A DNA stretch of 33,619 nt from Planctomycetota bacterium. GTDB lineage: Bacteria; Planctomycetota; Brocadiia; CAIUPP01. A program made the position numbers and the translations under genes. A model generated the notes under the pieces. It saw only the letters and a program-made list of their open reading frames with translations, did not search any database and had not been told where the DNA came from. Below, piece after piece: positions 29,402-33,619 of this stretch (position 1 is its first letter; every line of letters begins with the position of its first letter). Location of the stretch: the NCBI GenBank assembly GCA_022705425.1, contig JAKJEM010000001.1, forward strand, positions 168,253 to 201,871, read 5' to 3'.

Positions 29402-32400
29402 CTACTTTGCCGTCCGCAACAGAAGCCGTCCGTTGGCGAGCGACGCCTCGGAGAGGGTGAAGCGCACGCGGTTGCCGGAGAGTTTCTCGGACTTCAGCGG
29501 CGCCCAAGTCGCGCCGTCGGCGCTGAGTTCCACGCCGCCGCCGAGCATCTCGACGGCGCAGGCCACGTCGCCCTGGAAGAGCCACGTGCCGTCGTCGTTA
29601 CGGCGGAGGGCGGCGTGGGTGGCGATGCGCGCCTCGTCGCCGACGCCGAACTCCCAGATGCGCAGGCCGCCCTTCTCGCCGAAGTCGGCGGCCGCTACGG
29701 GCGCGCCGGTCAGCTTGAAGGAGTAACCCTCCTCGCGCGTGCCGCCCAGGAACTCAGCGCGCCAGAAGCGCGTGAGCGCCTCGTTCGAGGCGACCAGGCC
29801 CTTGCTCATGCCGGGGAAGACCACGGAGTCGTCGGTGGGGAAGCCGAGCCCGCAGCGCACGACGCCCGTCGCGGCGTTCACGTCCTCGACGCGGCTGGAG
29901 TAGAAGTCGGCGCCCTTGTCGAGGGTCAGCGTCACGCGCCGCCCGGCGACGGACGCCTCGCGGACGGTGTACGAGGTGAGGTGGTCGGCGTGGCCGAGTT
30001 CCACCAGCGCGCCCTTCAACAGCGCGGCATTCTCGACGGCCATGCCCTCGACGACGATCTTCTTGTCAAAGTAGGAGACCTCGACGACCTTGCCCGCGCG
30101 TTGCGCGGCCACGGGGGCGAGCGAGACGAGGGCGGGGTGGGTAAGGCCGACGCCTCCGACGACCTGGGCCTGGCGCAGCCCGGCGGCATCGGTGGAAAGA
30201 TAGGCGAAGTCGGCCGACGCCGTCATGCCGCCGGCCAGGCGGCGCACGCGGTCGGCCCGACCGCCGGAGAAGCAGAGGTCCTTGCGCCCGTCGGCCAGCG
30301 TCAGCTCGATCGCCGCCGCGCGGAGGGCATCGCTCTCATTGTCCTGGATTTCCACGCTGCGCGCCGAGGCGATCACCGGCGTTCCGGCATACATCTCGAT
30401 GACGGCGGGATAGACGGATTCGAGGTTCCCCGGCTGTCCCTCGGGCAGTTCGCCGGGCAGGTCGCGCTGCGCGAAGAGGCACTGCAGCGTGACGTTGGGC
30501 GAGGTGGCCACCCACTTGCCGGTGAGGACCTTGTCCCCCTCGCGGTCGAAGAGCATCAGGCGCGTGTACTTGCGGGGGGCGTCGGGGTCGTAGTTCGGGC
30601 CGAGGATGCGCTGCTCGGTGTTCGCGCGCTTCATGGTCTTCTTGACGACGGGCTGATTCTCTCCGGCGGCGTCCTTCTCGGGGCGCGTGAGCGCGATCTC
30701 CGGCCCTTCGCGCTGGAGGCGCCACGTGGCTTCGAGGACCTTCGGCGCGACGCCGGCGGTCTTGCTTTCGGCAACGACGAACTTGTTCAGATACTTCGCC
30801 TCGGGGGACGGATCGGCCTGGGCGCCGTAGGTGAAACCGACGGGACGGACGTTGAGCGCGTTGGAGACGAACTCGTCCTCCTCGCAGCCGTGGAAGCAGT
30901 AGGTATGGCGCTTGCCGCCGGCCACGCGGACGACGTCGAAGACGTAGGCGTCCGGCGTCTTGAGTGCCTTGGGCAGCTTCCAGGAGGGGGCGAACTGCGC
31001 CGGGGTCTCCGGCTGGCGGTCCGGGAGTGTGCCTTCATTGAGGTCAATCAGGGCCGCCTGACGCCGATAGAGGCGCTGGTAGGGGTGATTGATGGAGGGG
31101 AAGGCCTCGCAGAGGGTGTACCGGGCGCCCTCGATGTCCTTGAGGTCGCGCGCCCAGGAGTAGCCCCGGTGCTGGCCGGTGCCGTGGCTGCCCTGGCCGT
31201 CAATCTCGACCATGTTGTGGGTGTAGGAGGCCTGGTTCTTGGGCTCGTGGACGTCGCCGAGCTGGCGCTGCTCGGGGCGCTCGCCACCGACGGCGGCATG
31301 GATGACGCCGTGGCACCAGAGGATCAGGTCGAGGGGGTCATTGTGCTGATGGCCCCAACCCCAGCCGACGCGGATTTGCGCGGCGCGCCGATAGCGGAAG
31401 TCCGTGTGCTGGACGCCGCCTTCGAGCAGGGCGCCCCAGTTGGCCAGGACGCGCGAGCGCTGCGTGAACCAGGGATTCGCGACGCCCTTGGCGGCTTCGA
31501 GGATCGCCTGCCAGTCCTCGGGAGATTCTTCCTTCTGGCCGAAGTAGTTCGCGAGGATGTAGGCGTATTTCGGATCGCGCGTCCAGGCCCAGCCCAGGCG
31601 GGCCTGCTTCTCGACCGGGCCGAGCGTGAACCAGTGGCCGTAGGGCAGATTGGGGCCGTTCACGTCGCCGACGCCCAGCGGGTGGAGTCCGGCCACGCGC
31701 GCTTCGATCTGGAAGTTGCAGCCGGCCAGGGCCTTGGGGAATCGCCGGAAGTCGCTCATGTCGAAGGCCGGATCGCCGCCGCGCGCGACGTATTCCCGCG
31801 TCTTCTCGGCGTAGTCCATCGCGGCGCCGCCGCCCATGGCGTACATCCAGGAGCCGATGTAGCTGGTGCCGTCGCGCTGCGTGCTGGTGATGGCGTAGTC
31901 GGGCATTCCCCCGCGCGCCTGCGGATAGACCCACGTCTCGCGGAAGAGGAACTGCATCCACGGGCGCGTATAGTCGGTGTTGCCGGCGGCCATGACGGCG
32001 GCCATGAGGTCGTTGTGGTGCAGGTGCCAGCGGACCATGCGCTTGGCGGTGTACTGCACCAGGTTCATGTCGAGGAAGGTTTGCAGGTCCTTCGAGTTTC
32101 TAATCCACGGGATGTACCGCCCGGCGGCCTGGGCGAGTTCCTCGTTCCCCTGGATGAAGTCGAAGAGGCGGTCGTAGGCTTCGAGATAGAGCTGCCCGTA
32201 GAGACCGGCGTCGGTGCGGGTGAGGCGGCGTGTGGTCCACTGGTCCTTGCCGCCCCAGTTGAGGTCGCTGGTGCGCCCGACGACGGCGGCGTTGACGGAG
32301 AGGCGCGATTCATCCCACGTGGGGACAAGGTAGGCCAGGCGGACGAGCGCCATGGCGGCGTCGCGGGCGGCTTCGCGGTCGCCGGTGAAGTGGTAGAAGG

Positions 32401-33619
32401 CGGCCAGGCCGGCGCGGTGCGCCGCATGGCCGGCCAGCCCCTTGGTGAAATCGTCAATGCGGGTCGTGGTAAGGGTGGCGATCGTGCAGAGGGTCGAAGG
32501 GTACTTCAGGTCGGCCGAGGCGGGGGCCTTCATCGTCAGGCCGCCGGCGTCCTCGCGGTAGGGCCAGGGTTCCGGCAGGGGCTTGAAGGCGGCCAGGTCC
32601 TCCAGGGTGTAGGTCGCCAGGGCGTCCTTGGCGCGACGGTCCTTCACCAGGCGCATCTCCCATCGGGAGTCCCAGCGTCCGGCCAGCGTCCAGAGGCCGA
32701 TGTCCTTGGCGGCAGCGGCGTACTCCGGTGTGTTGGCGCCGCGCGGCGCGGTGCCGTACTGGCCGTAGGTCTGGCTGTTCGGCGGGGGAAGGGCGTTCCA
32801 GAGTTCATCGTCGCGCTGGCGGCGGGCGTCGCCCTCGAGGGGCGCGGGGCGGTAGGGCTTGGCGACATCGTATTCGATGACGTTCTTCTTGCGGAGGTCG
32901 GCCAGCCAGGGGGTGTCCTTCTTCTCGATGCGGCTGCGGAGTTCCTCGCGGGCCTTGTCGCGCAGGGCGAGGTCGAAGGTGTTCGGGCGCTGCTTGACCG
33001 GCGTGCGCGCCAGCCCGGTGTAGGCGTCGTGCAGATCAATATTGTAGCCGAGGATGTCCACCTCGGTTCCCGCGCCAAGGGTCACCTCGGCCGTATAAGC
33101 GCGCCGCGCCGGGGCGTAGAAGTAGAACTCGGCCACGCTGTAGAACTCGTCGGTGTAGCCGCAGCGCAGGCGGTAGCGAGTGGTCTCGCCGTTGGGGCCG
33201 TCGTTTACCTTCAACTCGACATGGACGGGCCGACGCAGACCCACGGTGTGCGGCGTTTCGGCCGCGCCGATCAGGCGCAGGCAGTACAGGCTCGGGTTGA
33301 GAAGGCCGAGGTCGAGTTTGAAGACCGGCGCGCCGGTTTTCATGCGGACGACCTTCACCGGCGGGTTGCGCTTGCCGGTGTCGCGCGGTTCGCCGTACAT
33401 CGGCACGTAGTAAACCGGCTCCGCGTAGTCCTCGACAATCTTTCCGGCGGCGGGGAGTTCGGTCAGGCGAAAGTTCTTCACCAGCGAGGTCTTTTCGAAC
33501 ATGGCCCAGTTCGGAAGGTACTTCTGCTGTTCGCCGCGGTAGTGCTCCACCGATCCCGGATAGAGTTCCAGTTCCGGGTTGCCCCAGACCGGGTAACGCG
33601 GGGCGCCCTCGGCGGTCTT
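29402..33619 (-). CDS. Giant heparinase II/III-like protein (5' end beyond the window)
   Basis: 1405 residues are present and the frame is open to the right edge, so the true start is outside. A GTG at 33550 should not be used as the start: 23 further codons upstream read naturally (YPVWGNPELELYPGS). Order: N-terminal beta-sandwich (about the first 230 residues), a long helical (alpha/alpha)-toroid rich in Trp, His and Tyr, GWGHQHNDPLDLILWCHG (31315-31370 region), which resembles the heparinase II/III beta-domain His-x-x-Asp motif, and several further beta domains up to the stop at 29402. Known relatives cut heparin, heparan, alginate or other uronate polymers by beta-elimination. The size, about double a usual heparinase, implies extra binding or sandwich modules. 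Substrate is unknown. Confidence 0.7.
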   Translation of the reverse strand, partial: KTAEGAPRYPVWGNPELELYPGSVEHYRGEQQKYLPNWAMFEKTSLVKNFRLTELPAAGKIVEDYAEPVYYVPMYGEPRDTGKRNPPVKVVRMKTGAPVFKLDLGLLNPSLYCLRLIGAAETPHTVGLRRPVHVELKVNDGPNGETTRYRLRCGYTDEFYSVAEFYFYAPARRAYTAEVTLGAGTEVDILGYNIDLHDAYTGLARTPVKQRPNTFDLALRDKAREELRSRIEKKDTPWLADLRKKNVIEYDVAKPYRPAPLEGDARRQRDDELWNALPPPNSQTYGQYGTAPRGANTPEYAAAAKDIGLWTLAGRWDSRWEMRLVKDRRAKDALATYTLEDLAAFKPLPEPWPYREDAGGLTMKAPASADLKYPSTLCTIATLTTTRIDDFTKGLAGHAAHRAGLAAFYHFTGDREAARDAAMALVRLAYLVPTWDESRLSVNAAVVGRTSDLNWGGKDQWTTRRLTRTDAGLYGQLYLEAYDRLFDFIQGNEELAQAAGRYIPWIRNSKDLQTFLDMNLVQYTAKRMVRWHLHHNDLMAAVMAAGNTDYTRPWMQFLFRETWVYPQARGGMPDYAITSTQRDGTSYIGSWMYAMGGGAAMDYAEKTREYVARGGDPAFDMSDFRRFPKALAGCNFQIEARVAGLHPLGVGDVNGPNLPYGHWFTLGPVEKQARLGWAWTRDPKYAYILANYFGQKEESPEDWQAILEAAKGVANPWFTQRSRVLANWGALLEGGVQHTDFRYRRAAQIRVGWGWGHQHNDPLDLILWCHGVIHAAVGGERPEQRQLGDVHEPKNQASYTHNMVEIDGQGSHGTGQHRGYSWARDLKDIEGARYTLCEAFPSINHPYQRLYRRQAALIDLNEGTLPDRQPETPAQFAPSWKLPKALKTPDAYVFDVVRVAGGKRHTYCFHGCEEDEFVSNALNVRPVGFTYGAQADPSPEAKYLNKFVVAESKTAGVAPKVLEATWRLQREGPEIALTRPEKDAAGENQPVVKKTMKRANTEQRILGPNYDPDAPRKYTRLMLFDREGDKVLTGKWVATSPNVTLQCLFAQRDLPGELPEGQPGNLESVYPAVIEMYAGTPVIASARSVEIQDNESDALRAAAIELTLADGRKDLCFSGGRADRVRRLAGGMTASADFAYLSTDAAGLRQAQVVGGVGLTHPALVSLAPVAAQRAGKVVEVSYFDKKIVVEGMAVENAALLKGALVELGHADHLTSYTVREASVAGRRVTLTLDKGADFYSSRVEDVNAATGVVRCGLGFPTDDSVVFPGMSKGLVASNEALTRFWRAEFLGGTREEGYSFKLTGAPVAAADFGEKGGLRIWEFGVGDEARIATHAALRRNDDGTWLFQGDVACAVEMLGGGVELSADGATWAPLKSEKLSGNRVRFTLSEASLANGRLLLRTAK

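Noticed and set aside
1..33619. Search for tRNA, rRNA, CRISPR arrays, transposases, integrases and attachment sites
   Set aside because: None recognised by eye. Absence was not tested computationally.

Overview
The window is a GC-rich, gene-dense bacterial segment with no tRNA, rRNA, CRISPR array or transposase. The gene content is a GH20-like hexosaminidase, a PL26/YetA-like lyase, a heparinase II/III-like protein, a GH65 phosphorylase, two beta-propeller glycosidase-like proteins, two HpcH/HpaI aldolases, two URO-D-like proteins, a ceramidase-like protein and a prepilin protein with the [24 protein letters not shown] leader. This mix is typical of polysaccharide-degrading Planctomycetota, Lentisphaerota, Hydrogenedentota and related lineages. 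I cannot place it more precisely.

Layout. 1-357 (-) is a methyltransferase cut by the left edge, with its own promoter. 445-9023 (-) is a tightly packed run: exported protein, very large PL26/YetA-like protein, second exported protein, aldolase, APH-type kinase, GH20-like enzyme. Several junctions are start-stop overlaps. All three exported proteins carry the same two-part beta-rich domain, which I do not recognise. 9136-10407 (-) is a prepilin-type gene broken by one in-frame TGA, with a strong terminator behind it. 10458-11468 (-) is a LacI-family regulator divergent from 11594-14991 (+), which holds an unknown protein, an MFS transporter and a ceramidase-family protein. The shared intergenic region has two near-consensus promoters, each with its -10 box inside a copy of a palindromic operator.

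14975-19230 (-) encodes a plant-type glucuronokinase, a GalU-type uridylyltransferase and a GH65 phosphorylase. The first two together look like a salvage route from free glucuronate to UDP-glucuronate. 19470-21238 (+) is an aldolase and a URO-D-like protein joined by ATGA. 21255-23703 (-) holds a BNR/sialidase-like protein and a GH32/43-like propeller, both without signal peptides. 23873-25387 (+) is a MEMO1-AMMECR1 fusion with an N-terminal export signal. 25397-26944 (-) holds a 105-residue PQQ-propeller fragment and a second URO-D-like protein. 27008-27877 (-) is a methyltransferase, divergent from a peptidase-M24-like protein (28021-29121, +) that appears to have lost most of its metal ligands. 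A repeat-bearing 280-bp intergenic region follows. The window ends inside a giant heparinase II/III-like gene (29402-33619, -).

As a whole the region reads as uptake and breakdown of uronic-acid, rhamnose or amino-sugar containing glycans. Exported lyase-like proteins would cut the polymer, cytoplasmic glycosidases, phosphorylase and kinases would process the pieces, and aldolases would split the keto-acids. The substrate assignment is inference. The most unusual items are the three-protein shared-domain cluster, the glucuronokinase operon, the in-frame stop in the prepilin gene, the M24 pseudoenzyme and the doubly overlapped LacI operator region.
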